Assembly (NCBI RefSeq): GCF_000373985.1 | Contig: NZ_KB893054.1 | Location: 164 to 33,009, forward strand | Source of the DNA: Desulfobacter curvatus DSM 3379 | GTDB lineage: Bacteria; Desulfobacterota; Desulfobacteria; Desulfobacterales; Desulfobacteraceae | Length of the DNA stretch: 32,846 nt | Direction of reading: 5' to 3' | Shown: one piece after another, positions 16,316-25,200 of the stretch | How the letters are laid out: every line of letters begins with the position of its first letter | Numbering within the stretch: position 1 is the stretch's first letter | Position numbers and translations under genes: made by a program | The notes under the pieces: generated by a model | What the model was told of the DNA's origin: nothing | What the model saw: only the letters and a program-made list of their open reading frames with translations | The model's database searches: none

Positions 16316-16768
16316 TTACTCGTTGCCCTCTTTGAGAATTTCCCGGGGGGATTTCAGATACTGTTTGGCTTGGGCGGAGCGGATTTTTTCTTCCTGATTC
16401 ATACGTTTCTGGAACGCCAGCTCTGCTTTTTCAATGATATCCTCAACATCAGCAGGCTTCATCAGATAATCCCAGGCACCGGATTTCAGACCGTCTATGG
16501 CTGAATCCACCGTGGCATGACCGGTGAGCATGATCACTTCAGTTAAGGGGTACAGTTCTTTGATATGTTTGAGGGTCTCATTACCGTCCATCCCGGGCAT
16601 TTTTACATCCAGAACCACCACATGGATATTGTGGGCCGCCAGGATTTTAAGCGCTTCTTCTCCGCTTGGGGCTGTCCACACATCGTAGCCCTTTCTTTTA
16701 ATGAGTTTGCTGGTGGTCTCAAGGTAGCGGGTTTCATCATCTACCAATAACAGTTTCATCTTCTCCAT
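16316..16768 (-). CDS. Single-domain response regulator (CheY-like)
   Basis: 150 residues: receiver with D10/D11, phosphoacceptor D54 in VVVLDVKMPGMDG, and K104 in WDYLMKP, plus a charged helical tail of about 35 residues without an output domain. AGGAGG lies 8 bases before the ATG at 16768. It lies 14 bases behind the second dCache kinase and 24 before the DASS carrier, so it is the presumed kinase partner. It is the counterpart of the receiver at 3.4-3.9 kb. Confidence 0.92.
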   Translation of the reverse strand: MEKMKLLLVDDETRYLETTSKLIKRKGYDVWTAPSGEEALKILAAHNIHVVVLDVKMPGMDGNETLKHIKELYPLTEVIMLTGHATVDSAIDGLKSGAWDYLMKPADVEDIIEKAELAFQKRMNQEEKIRSAQAKQYLKSPREILKEGNE

Positions 16769-16782
16769 TAGGTTGTCCTCCT

Positions 16783-18516
16783 TTAAGACGATTGATTTTC
16801 ATGTGCCGCAAGCTGAATGGAAAACACGGTCCCCTCGCCGGGGCGGCTGTCCACGGACATGGTGCCGCCAAAGCTTTCGATGATGCCGAAACATACCGAA
16901 AGCCCCAGACCCGTTCCCCTGCCAACGGCTTTTGTGGTGAAAAAGGGTGAAAAAATTTTATCCATATGCTCAGGCGCGATTCCGCACCCATTGTCTTTAA
17001 CCTGAATGTCAACCATGGCCTGGCCTTCATTGTTCCGGATCTGGGCTGCATTGATCTCAATTTTGCCGCCGTTGGCACCGTGTTGGCTGGTAACGGCATG
17101 TATGGCGTTATTGACCAGATTGAGCATGACCTGCTGGAACCGGCCGGGGTCGCCCATAAAACTTGGTATATTTTCCTCAATCTGTGTGGTGATCTCTACG
17201 CCGCTGGTACGGGCGGAGTTTTCAACCAGCTTGAGAATTTCAGGAATAACCGTACTCGGGTCCAGGGTGGTGTGCTTGACCTCTTTTTTTCTGCCGAATT
17301 TTAAGATGGCGGAGGTAATCTCATGGCAGCGCTCCACCTGCTTGTGAATCTGGTCCACACTTTCCCGGATATCATTGAGGGTCTGGGGATCGGGAGAATT
17401 ATCCTCCTTTCCCTCTTTGCCCGGGTACAGTTCTTCCATAAGAATTTTGATCAAGGCATATTCACTTTTGATGATCTGTAAGGGATTGTTTATTTCGTGG
17501 GCAAATCCGGCGGCCATTTCCCCGATTTCCGCCAGTTGCACGGCCCGGATCAACTGGCTGCCCAGCTGTTCCTTCTCCTCGTCCAGGCGGTCGATGCGCC
17601 TGCTGATGGTCCCGGAGGTGATATAGGCCAGGGCCACCAGGGCTGTGAGTCCTAAAATGGCGATGACCACACAAATCAGGACCGCAGAGTAAAGCGCCCT
17701 GTATGCATCGTGTTTCTCCTGGCGTACCACCAGATACCAGGATTTATTGGCCAGTTTTGATACTGCATATAAGAAAGGCTGGCCTTTGGGTGACAACTGA
17801 AAAGTTTGCTGGCTGGAGGAAAATTGTTGGTTCATCCACCCAAAGGCCGGATCTTTATCAAGAAGGGCGATATCCCCGGAACGCCTGGCGGTCTGGGCAA
17901 CCCCCTCGTGGTTTAAAATATAGGCTTCGCCTGTTTTGCCGATGCGCACCCCGGATACCATGGAATCAAAGAATACGGTGTCAATGGTGGCACGCAGCAC
18001 CCAGTTTTGGTTGTTTTCAGTCCTGCGTACGGCCACAACAAAATGGGGTATATTGCGGTATCCTAGAAAAATATCACTGATGTAAAATCCCCGGAGCATG
18101 GTGTTCTGGAACCAGGGTTCCTGGGTATAGCTTTTTCCTGCCAGGGCAAAGGATCCGGAATATTTTAAATGTTTACCTGTCTCGTCAAACAGCCCTAAAT
18201 CAACAAAGGCTGGAGATCGTTTCTGCAGACTATGGCAAATGGTGCCGATGGCACCCTCGGCCATAATGTCTTCAAAGGTGTATGCCCGGGTGATCAGTTC
18301 AAGGTCGGATTTTCTTTCAAGCAGGAATGATTCAATCATTTTGCGGTGGTCTGTCAGGATTCTTTCAAGGCTGGCCTGGGTGGATTTATCCAAAGCCGAA
18401 GAAAAGAAATAGAAGCTGATCCCCAAAGCAATAATAAAAGGGATCATGGGAAAAAAAGTCATATTAAGAAAAATTGCTCTTTTCAGCCACTGTCTGTTCT
18501 GTTTTAATTTGCCCAA
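16783..18516 (-). CDS. Membrane sensor histidine kinase with dCache-type extracytoplasmic domain
   Basis: 577 residues, TTG start at 18516 with GAGGTG about 5 bases upstream; the next Met is residue 19, inside the first membrane helix, which supports TTG. Membrane helices at about 15-38 and 276-298 enclose the sensor. It shares the PWFQNTMLRGFYISDIFLGY and PHFVVAVR blocks with the first kinase. Cytoplasmic part: H340 in GFAHEINNP, N box NLVNNAIHAV, D box DNGCGI and GTGLGLS. No receiver of its own. First gene of the second operon, with a good sigma-54 promoter match 72 bases upstream. The sensed ligand is unknown but probably chemically related to that of the first kinase. Confidence 0.93.
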   Translation of the reverse strand: MGKLKQNRQWLKRAIFLNMTFFPMIPFIIALGISFYFFSSALDKSTQASLERILTDHRKMIESFLLERKSDLELITRAYTFEDIMAEGAIGTICHSLQKRSPAFVDLGLFDETGKHLKYSGSFALAGKSYTQEPWFQNTMLRGFYISDIFLGYRNIPHFVVAVRRTENNQNWVLRATIDTVFFDSMVSGVRIGKTGEAYILNHEGVAQTARRSGDIALLDKDPAFGWMNQQFSSSQQTFQLSPKGQPFLYAVSKLANKSWYLVVRQEKHDAYRALYSAVLICVVIAILGLTALVALAYITSGTISRRIDRLDEEKEQLGSQLIRAVQLAEIGEMAAGFAHEINNPLQIIKSEYALIKILMEELYPGKEGKEDNSPDPQTLNDIRESVDQIHKQVERCHEITSAILKFGRKKEVKHTTLDPSTVIPEILKLVENSARTSGVEITTQIEENIPSFMGDPGRFQQVMLNLVNNAIHAVTSQHGANGGKIEINAAQIRNNEGQAMVDIQVKDNGCGIAPEHMDKIFSPFFTTKAVGRGTGLGLSVCFGIIESFGGTMSVDSRPGEGTVFSIQLAAHENQSS

Positions 18517-18573
18517 GATTCACCTCTTTAGTTCTGTGTTGAAAAGATGTTTTTTTTGCCTGGCATTACATAG

Positions 18574-18590
18574 AGCAACTATGATGCCGG
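18574..18590 (-). promoter_or_regulatory. Candidate sigma-54 (-24/-12) promoter for the second kinase operon
   Basis: On the minus strand: CCGGCATCATAGTTGCT. GG (18587-18588), 10 bases, then GC (18575-18576), with GGCA and TTGCT blocks matching the -24 and -12 consensus. Predicted start near 18563, about 47 bases ahead of the kinase TTG. The first kinase has the same layout within one base. Confidence 0.65.
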
Positions 18591-19050
18591 AAAAAAAACA
18601 GGCAAAAATAAAATTCAACGTGCTGAAATTAGGTATTATTTTTTTTTGTTCTCAGCGCCACGAAGAAATTTCAGCGTTAAATTCGTCGATGGTTTTTTCA
18701 ATCTGTAAAAAAGGCTGACAGCTGGAAATCAGGAATATGGGTTTTGGAAACGATGTTTTATGCGTGATTGAGCAATTTTTTGTTGCTCTGGTGGACTAAC
18801 GGTTGATTTTTTCCAGCTTTCGTAATCCGGAACAAAATCTTATCGAAGCACGTTACTATGAAGAGCACCGGGAGACAGACAGGGGTTTACTCGGATCATA
18901 AACTGTTCCGGCAAAGGGATCGCACTGTGATTATACATAGTTTACTGCAAACCGATGCGGTTTCTCATGTAGCCGCCCCCCTCCGTATGGAAGTTATGTA
19001 CAAAGAATTACAGGGGAAACCCTACAAAAAAGAATTATATGAGGTGACCC
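18591..19050. other. Intergenic region without a convincing gene
   Basis: About 460 bases between the second kinase promoter and the PRC-barrel relic. It is AT-rich with several T and A runs. Short open frames occur on both strands but none has a ribosome site or a recognisable product. It could hold activator sites for the sigma-54 promoter and the old promoter of the broken PRC-barrel gene; I see no clear repeat or RNA fold. Confidence 0.5.
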
Positions 19051-19291
19051 ATGTTAAGAAGTGCCAATGAATTAATGGGATACAAACTGAGTGACTCGGA
19101 CCAAATCGTCGGTAGCTGCAAAGATTTTTTATTTGAATATAACAAAAGAACAGATCGAGAAATGCCCGGCTCCGTCTGAAGATGAGACGGTGTCCAGAAT
19201 GCATGAACGCAAAATATCCCGGTATTATAGAATTCCTTACTATTGGGTCAATTCAGGCTTGTGGGGAGCCGCCGCTAATCCGTTTATCTGA
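19051..19291 (+). pseudogene. Broken PRC-barrel domain protein
   Basis: A good ribosome site (GAGGTG, 4 bases upstream) leads an ATG at 19051. The frame reads MLRSANELMGYKLSDSDQIV then GSCKDFLFE, the typical start of PRC-barrel proteins, and stops at 19179. In the next frame from about 19130 comes YLNITKEQIEKCPAPSEDET followed by VSRMHERKISRYY and PYYWVNSGLWG, matching the distal part of the same family (usually L-T-K-E-Q-I-x-x-S-P ... Y-Y-W-G). The intervening part of the barrel, roughly 60-70 residues, is gone and the two ends are out of frame. A deletion with frameshift is the simplest explanation. No function expected. Confidence 0.72.
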
Positions 19292-19329
19292 CAGGGCTTT
19301 CTTTAAACATGAAACCCCAGGCGGTGGCG

Positions 19330-20247
19330 TCATTTCAACAGGGCAATCCCGTTGTTCTTTAATTCGATCAATCTTCTTTTATACAGATTTCCCACTGCCC
19401 TTTTGAATTCTTTTTTGCTCATGGAAAACTGCCTGCGGATTTCTTCAGGAGAACTTTTATCATGGCAGGGAATAAATCCCCCGGATTTATTCAATCGGTA
19501 TAAAATGACTTCCGCAGATTTGGGAATTGATGAATACCCTGGTTTTTTCATGCTCAGATCAATTTTTCCATCTTCACGGATCCGCATGATATACCCTTTG
19601 CATGTATCCCCGGTAAATAATTTTTGATAGGTTTCATTTAAGTACATCATCCCATAGTATCGATTATCAACCACGGCCATTATCCCAATGGCCGTAATCG
19701 TGTGGATAATCAAGTCAACCTGCTGTCCGACTTTCAGATCCCTGGTGTTTTTATCACAGTTGGCGGAAATTTTCGTGGTACCATAAACCCTGTGTGTTCT
19801 GTCATCCCGGCAGATTTTAACTAAATATTTTTTTCCGGGCGTCATTCTGTCCTGCTGCTCATTTTTGGGTACCAGTAAATCTTTTTCCAGTCCCCAATCC
19901 ATAAAAGTGCCGAAAGGGGCAACATCTTTTGCGGTTAGAAAAACAAAGTCACCGACTACGCCTGCAGGTTTTAACGTGGTTGCCACCAGACGATCTTCAG
20001 AATCCGTGTACACAAATACATCAATGAAATCGCCAATTGACAGACTCTCCGGCACATATTTATTGGGCAGAAGAACCCGGTCTTCCCCAAGGTTTAAATA
20101 CACACCAAAATCTGATTCGGTTTGAACACCCAACCGATTATATTTTCCAATTTGAATACTGGTTTCAAGCGCTGATTTATTGGGTTTGCCTGAAGGCTTT
20201 CTTGCATGTTTCCATGCATTTTTAATATTTGGTTTTTTACCTGACAT
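19330..20247 (-). CDS. cvfB: CvfB-like S1-domain RNA-binding protein
   Basis: 305 residues. After a basic N-terminal tail of about 25 residues come three S1-like barrels: about 30-90 (GVYLNLGEDRVLLPNKYVPE), 96-160 (FGTFMDWGLEKDLLVPKNEQ) and 165-238. A C-terminal winged-helix segment follows (EEIRRQFSMSKKEFKRAVGN). This is the domain order of CvfB/YitL, an RNA-binding regulator first studied in Staphylococcus aureus and Streptococcus. It is 43 bases downstream of the DUF3999 gene on the same strand and may be the last gene of that operon. The basic N-terminal extension is longer than in Gram-positive CvfB. Confidence 0.85.
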   Translation of the reverse strand: MSGKKPNIKNAWKHARKPSGKPNKSALETSIQIGKYNRLGVQTESDFGVYLNLGEDRVLLPNKYVPESLSIGDFIDVFVYTDSEDRLVATTLKPAGVVGDFVFLTAKDVAPFGTFMDWGLEKDLLVPKNEQQDRMTPGKKYLVKICRDDRTHRVYGTTKISANCDKNTRDLKVGQQVDLIIHTITAIGIMAVVDNRYYGMMYLNETYQKLFTGDTCKGYIMRIREDGKIDLSMKKPGYSSIPKSAEVILYRLNKSGGFIPCHDKSSPEEIRRQFSMSKKEFKRAVGNLYKRRLIELKNNGIALLK

Positions 20248-20290
20248 TACGTATTCCTTATTGTGAATTTAAGCTTCGCCTATACCGCAG

Positions 20291-22297
20291 TTAGTTTTGG
20301 GGACCGCGAACACCAGCCTTGGGGAAAAGCCGGACAATAACCCCGATAAGAATCAGGGTTACAACAGCTAAAACAGCATACAGGCCGAGCCCTTTTCCCT
20401 GGAACAGGCGTTCAATCAACTGCTCCCATTTCGAGGCGTTAACCACATCTGCTGCCGCCATTTCAATATCTTCAGGCAAAGAGGCCATCAGCCGGTCCTG
20501 GATCAGGGTCAGGTCATAACTGGGTGGGCCTTCAGCCTCATTTCCCCCAAAAAGAAAATAATTTCCAGGTTCATAAGCCAGAAAACAGATTGAAGGAGCC
20601 ATGAAACCGGCTTCAATTTTGGAGATCTCGATGGGCTGATTGTCGCCATGGTCGATACTGATTTTAAGCCGTCTGCCATTCATAAACCGGCCTGGGGAAT
20701 CAATTTCAAGCTGGGTTACCCCTTGTTCGGCATGGGACCAATGCCGGGTCATGACCTTTTCCCAGCCGGTTTTTCCTGATTTCTCCCGGTAACAGTGGAC
20801 AGTTCTTGAAAAAATGCCGGAACCGGTCAACACCAGTGTCTGCCATGCCCCTGATTTTACCGGCAAAGACACTTCCCAGGAGGTTGCGTTTTCATCCCGG
20901 TCGTATTCGGTTTGGGCCGCAAGTTCATGGCTTGTGTAAGTCTGCCGGCCCCAGAAAAAGGGGATCTGCTCGTTATCCTTGACAAGCCGGACAGACGCGC
21001 CTGCCTTGGCAAGGCTTGTTTCCATATTAAAAATAAGCCTGTAATAACCGATTTTATCTATTGTCACCGGACTTTTCCAACGATAGTCGCCATTTTCATC
21101 AAACGGCCCGCCTTTGATCTTAAATTTTTCGAGCAAAGATTGTGAATTATACCATATCTTAACCTCAGGGGGGCCGAAATCAAGGTGACGAACCATTGCC
21201 TGTCCGGAAATGCCTGCAAACTGCTTAAGCCTTGTATGACGGCCCGTTCCGGCCAACGCGGTATAGCGCCCCGGCATATCGGCGGAAAAAAGTATTTTAG
21301 GCTGGTGTAACACAACAATGGCCTGATCAATGGGCCCAAGGAATCCTGAGTCCGGCCTGAGCCGGAGTATGAGACAGTTCATGTTCCATACCTTGTTGAC
21401 CGCCATTGAAATCATACGTCCGTCACCGGTTACACCGGAAACGCGCCCGGACTGTTCAGGAATAAACCGTACCCTGTTGTTCCGGATCAGTTCATGTCCC
21501 AGCTCCCAGCTTCCTTTGAACCGGCTGTTTGTCGTGATCCGGATCTGTTTGATCCTGATCCCTTTTCCCGGCAAAACCATTTTTAACTCTGTGAAGTCTT
21601 CGTCCCTGCTGACCTGCATGCGGTCGGTCATAACAATTTGCATTTGTGCATATTGTTCATCTTTTCCCCGGTGCAGTGCGGTGACACGCCGGATGGGAAC
21701 AATTTTTTGTTTATACGCCTTGTCAAACCCGGTGAATACCAACCGGATTTTTTTATACATCCCCTGCTCTATATTAATAGATGCGTTGGCCGCCTCTGGT
21801 GTCCGGTATATGGCCTGGTTTTGGGCAACGGTTTGCCAGCCGGTTTCCGTTTGCACCATCACATCCACCCGGCCCATATAGTTGTGGTCACCCATCTCAA
21901 TGCGGATTTCATCAACCAGGGTTCCGGGCAGATCCGCATCCCAGACAAACCCGCCCGCCTGATTGAGTTGGATGTTGCCCGGTTTTAATATGAATTGTTT
22001 TGAATCGGATCTGTTTTTCATGAACAGCTCAAAGGCCCGGGGATTATTGTCCGGGCCGTTCAGGATCAGGTCATATGATCCGTTATTGTTGCCCATCAAA
22101 AGTTCCGCAGGCAGAAGCGCCTGGGTGAGTCCTGTGCCGTCAACATCAATTGACGCCTTGGCCTGCCAGGGTTCAGCCGCGCAGTTCGCAACAATTACAG
22201 TAAAGGCCAAAACGCCAATAAAGATCATGGCAACGGCCTTCGCCGGAAGGATTAACCAATTTACGGGTAGGGATTTAAATTTGGCTGTCTTCATCAT
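20291..22297 (-). CDS. DUF3999-family exported protein with C-terminal membrane anchor
   Basis: 668 residues. An N-terminal signal segment (about 18-41, ending in A-N-C-A-A) is followed by a large beta-rich extracytoplasmic region and a single C-terminal helix (about 640-661) before a short basic tail. Sequence and its pairing with DUF2339 mark it as DUF3999, a family without assigned activity. Its ATG overlaps the stop of the upstream DUF2339 gene (ATGA), so the two are translated together and probably form a cell-envelope complex. The pairing is known from many proteobacteria; the role in the envelope is inference. Confidence 0.8.
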   Translation of the reverse strand: MMKTAKFKSLPVNWLILPAKAVAMIFIGVLAFTVIVANCAAEPWQAKASIDVDGTGLTQALLPAELLMGNNNGSYDLILNGPDNNPRAFELFMKNRSDSKQFILKPGNIQLNQAGGFVWDADLPGTLVDEIRIEMGDHNYMGRVDVMVQTETGWQTVAQNQAIYRTPEAANASINIEQGMYKKIRLVFTGFDKAYKQKIVPIRRVTALHRGKDEQYAQMQIVMTDRMQVSRDEDFTELKMVLPGKGIRIKQIRITTNSRFKGSWELGHELIRNNRVRFIPEQSGRVSGVTGDGRMISMAVNKVWNMNCLILRLRPDSGFLGPIDQAIVVLHQPKILFSADMPGRYTALAGTGRHTRLKQFAGISGQAMVRHLDFGPPEVKIWYNSQSLLEKFKIKGGPFDENGDYRWKSPVTIDKIGYYRLIFNMETSLAKAGASVRLVKDNEQIPFFWGRQTYTSHELAAQTEYDRDENATSWEVSLPVKSGAWQTLVLTGSGIFSRTVHCYREKSGKTGWEKVMTRHWSHAEQGVTQLEIDSPGRFMNGRRLKISIDHGDNQPIEISKIEAGFMAPSICFLAYEPGNYFLFGGNEAEGPPSYDLTLIQDRLMASLPEDIEMAAADVVNASKWEQLIERLFQGKGLGLYAVLAVVTLILIGVIVRLFPKAGVRGPQN

Positions 22298-25200
22298 TCG
22301 CTGTTGTTTGCTTTCGTTTTTTGGGGTTCATCTGAAATAAACTTCTGGTAAAGGTAGGCAACAAAAAATAATCCAAGGGAAAGGATGCTGAACGAGGCAA
22401 TCTTGTATCCCATGTCCAGTTTTGCCGTATCTGCAATAAAGACCTTCACCACGGTAATGCATATCAGTCCTGTGGCCACCCACCGGCACAACGGTAAGGA
22501 AAACCGGATGCCTGCCACAAGCATTGCAATGGCAAAAGCCAGCCATCCAATACTATAGGCAAGCAACTTCATATAGTTTCCCGAGGCAAGCAGGGAAAAG
22601 GTTTGCCCCGGCTGTTCAAGGCAGGCCGCAATTTCAATATTCATGACGGCAAAGGCGGTTGCGGCCAGGGTTACCCCCATAAACTGCCGTGCAGAAACCT
22701 GGCTGACCGGCCATCTTTGTTTGGGGTTTTTATACAGCACAAGGACCAGAAGGGCCAGCAGTATCGCGTACATCAATGTGGGGAAATTTACCAGGGGCAT
22801 CATTGCGGTAAACTGATGGCCAAACCGGAAAGGGAACCCTATCGATCTGGCAAGGGCTATCATGATCAGCACAAGCCCCGCCATGCGAAAGGGGGTGTCC
22901 AGGCCTTTTTTCCACAAAAGGAGCCCAAGTCCGAAACCGGCAAACCCGAGGATGGACACAATTTCCTGGTTCAGGCTGACGGCAAATAACTCAGATCCGG
23001 GCATTACTTTAAATTTTTGGTCAGGTCCTGCAAAAATATCTGCAATGGCCAGGTTCATCAGATAAAAGCCTGAACCTAGGGAAAGCCAGCAGAAAAAATC
23101 CGGTGCGTCCAGCCACAGCACCTTTTGGTCGCAATCCTTTGCGAACCGCACGCCTAGGCCAAGGGCTGCCACCGCCAGTGTCAGGGCAAATACGGCAGGA
23201 TTCAAAATCGGCAGATTTTCCAGGCCTTTTAACCGGGGTAATGAGACCAGCAGCCATAAAAGTCCTGCGGGCGCCATAACAACGGCGGTTTTAGGCAGGC
23301 CCGGGTGAATGATCCGGGTATTCAGCCACAGCAATGCCGTGGCCTCCAGCACCAGGGCAAGCCCGATCCAGCCGTGGCTCAACACCAGTACCGGAAGTAC
23401 AGACACATAAAACAATAACGCGCCGCCATGAAATGCCAGGATGGAATTTCTATGCGTTTTTTCAGCCAGTTGCCGCAATAGCCTTGCCACGGGCCATAGT
23501 TTGGCAGCAATCATCAACATGGGGCACCAGTCTGCCCAAGAGGTGTGAAAGGCCTGTTTGACCGAATAAAAGAAAAACACCGCCTGCACCACCTCATAGA
23601 CCGCCCATGTATTCCACAGATATTTCCAGTGTTCAATTTGTTTAAAAAACAGCCACGGGGTTATCAGAGCTGCCGCAAAAAGCGCCCCGGACCACCAGAT
23701 TCCTGCTATATTAACGGTTTCCGGGTGGCTTGTATTCAACACCCATGTGGCCTGGGCAGCGGCTGCGCCCATCAGGGCAATGACGGCTAGAGGCTGGAAT
23801 CGGACCCGCCGGGCAAAGAAAACGGCCAGAATAAGAAAACAGGCCAGGGTGGCCATTCCCATGTGTGGGAAATGGGGATGGTTTACAAAAAAAGAAAATC
23901 CGATCAGAATAAACACACCTGCCACGGGTGCGGCGCTGAGCCACTTTTCAGGTATCATGGCACCGGACTTTTCCCCGGGTGCCATTTTCATGGCGGCAAG
24001 GATCCGGGGAAGCTGTGTCACTACCACAAGAATCCCTGCCGACAGTATGGAGCCGGCCCCCAGGATAAAGATGAAAAATCCGGCCCCCATGGCATCCGCC
24101 GGAATATTAACCATCCAGAAAATCCCGCCGGCAACAAATATGGCCAACAATAAAAACACCTGAATAAACGCCTGGAAAATCACGCTGACAAAAAGCCCCA
24201 GGACCTGGATTCCCAGCATCATGGGCCAGAAGTAAAACGCACACATGGGGTTTAAGACAAGCCCGGTAAGACACATCAGGGACAGGGCCACCGGGAATAC
24301 TTTAAACCATTGAAGCACCAGGCCGGTTTTTCCAAATTTCATCACAAGCGCCACAGGGCCTAAACATCCGGCAGCACCATACACAAGTATCAGCACATAG
24401 CTAAAGGAGAAACCGGTCGCATCAAACCGGGTGACAACCCATACCACTGCGGCGATAAAAGTGATGCAGGAAAAGGGGATGAATGTTTGGGTCCAGCCTT
24501 TGTTTTTAGTGGCAAGCACGGTGGCGCAGATCATGGCAATGGTCAATAGCATCAGAGGATGCCAGCCTGGTTTCCCCAATGTTAAAAGCAGAACCATGGC
24601 AACCGATGACAGGTACAAAACACACCCGCTCCAGAATACGGATTTTCGTTCAACCGGATTCAAGCCCTGGCGCCGGAGAAAAACGGTAAACAGAATAAGA
24701 TTGGCAGCCCAGACCCCTGCAATGGTATAGCCGCTTGTCCGGGTAAACAGGTTAAGAACCGCCAGTCCCAGGGTTACCAAGGTGCCGGTGGCCCCTGTCA
24801 ACAGCAGGGCCTGGGAATTTAATTTCTCAGACACCAGATACAATGCAATATTGACCACGGCCAGATAGATAAAAAGACCTGCCAGGTTCCCGGACCCGGT
24901 ATTGATCATCAGCGGTGTGACATAGGCCCCAACGGCACCCAGGACCGAAACCGTGAGTCCTTTTTGATACACCGCCAGCACAAATGCGGCCGCAGACACC
25001 AGGGCAAGCATGGCAAATCCTGCCATGGCCGGCAGGTAATCGTAATAAAGCGTTGCCGTAAATATAACAATATAAAGCACGCCGATCCCCGTGGCTGTCA
25101 GGGAATGCCGGAAAATCTTCAGGCGTGCCTCTTTAAATTTTTCCGATCCCAGGATCAGCCCGGTTCCCAGGATCGCTCCGAACGACAGCCGTGCTGCCGG

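Noticed and set aside
18446..18718. 90-codon plus-strand frame over the second kinase start
   Set aside because: Mostly antisense to the kinase, with no ribosome site and low-complexity product.
18858..19070. 70-codon plus-strand frame ahead of the PRC-barrel relic
   Set aside because: No ribosome site or recognisable product; it overlaps the relic's better-supported start.
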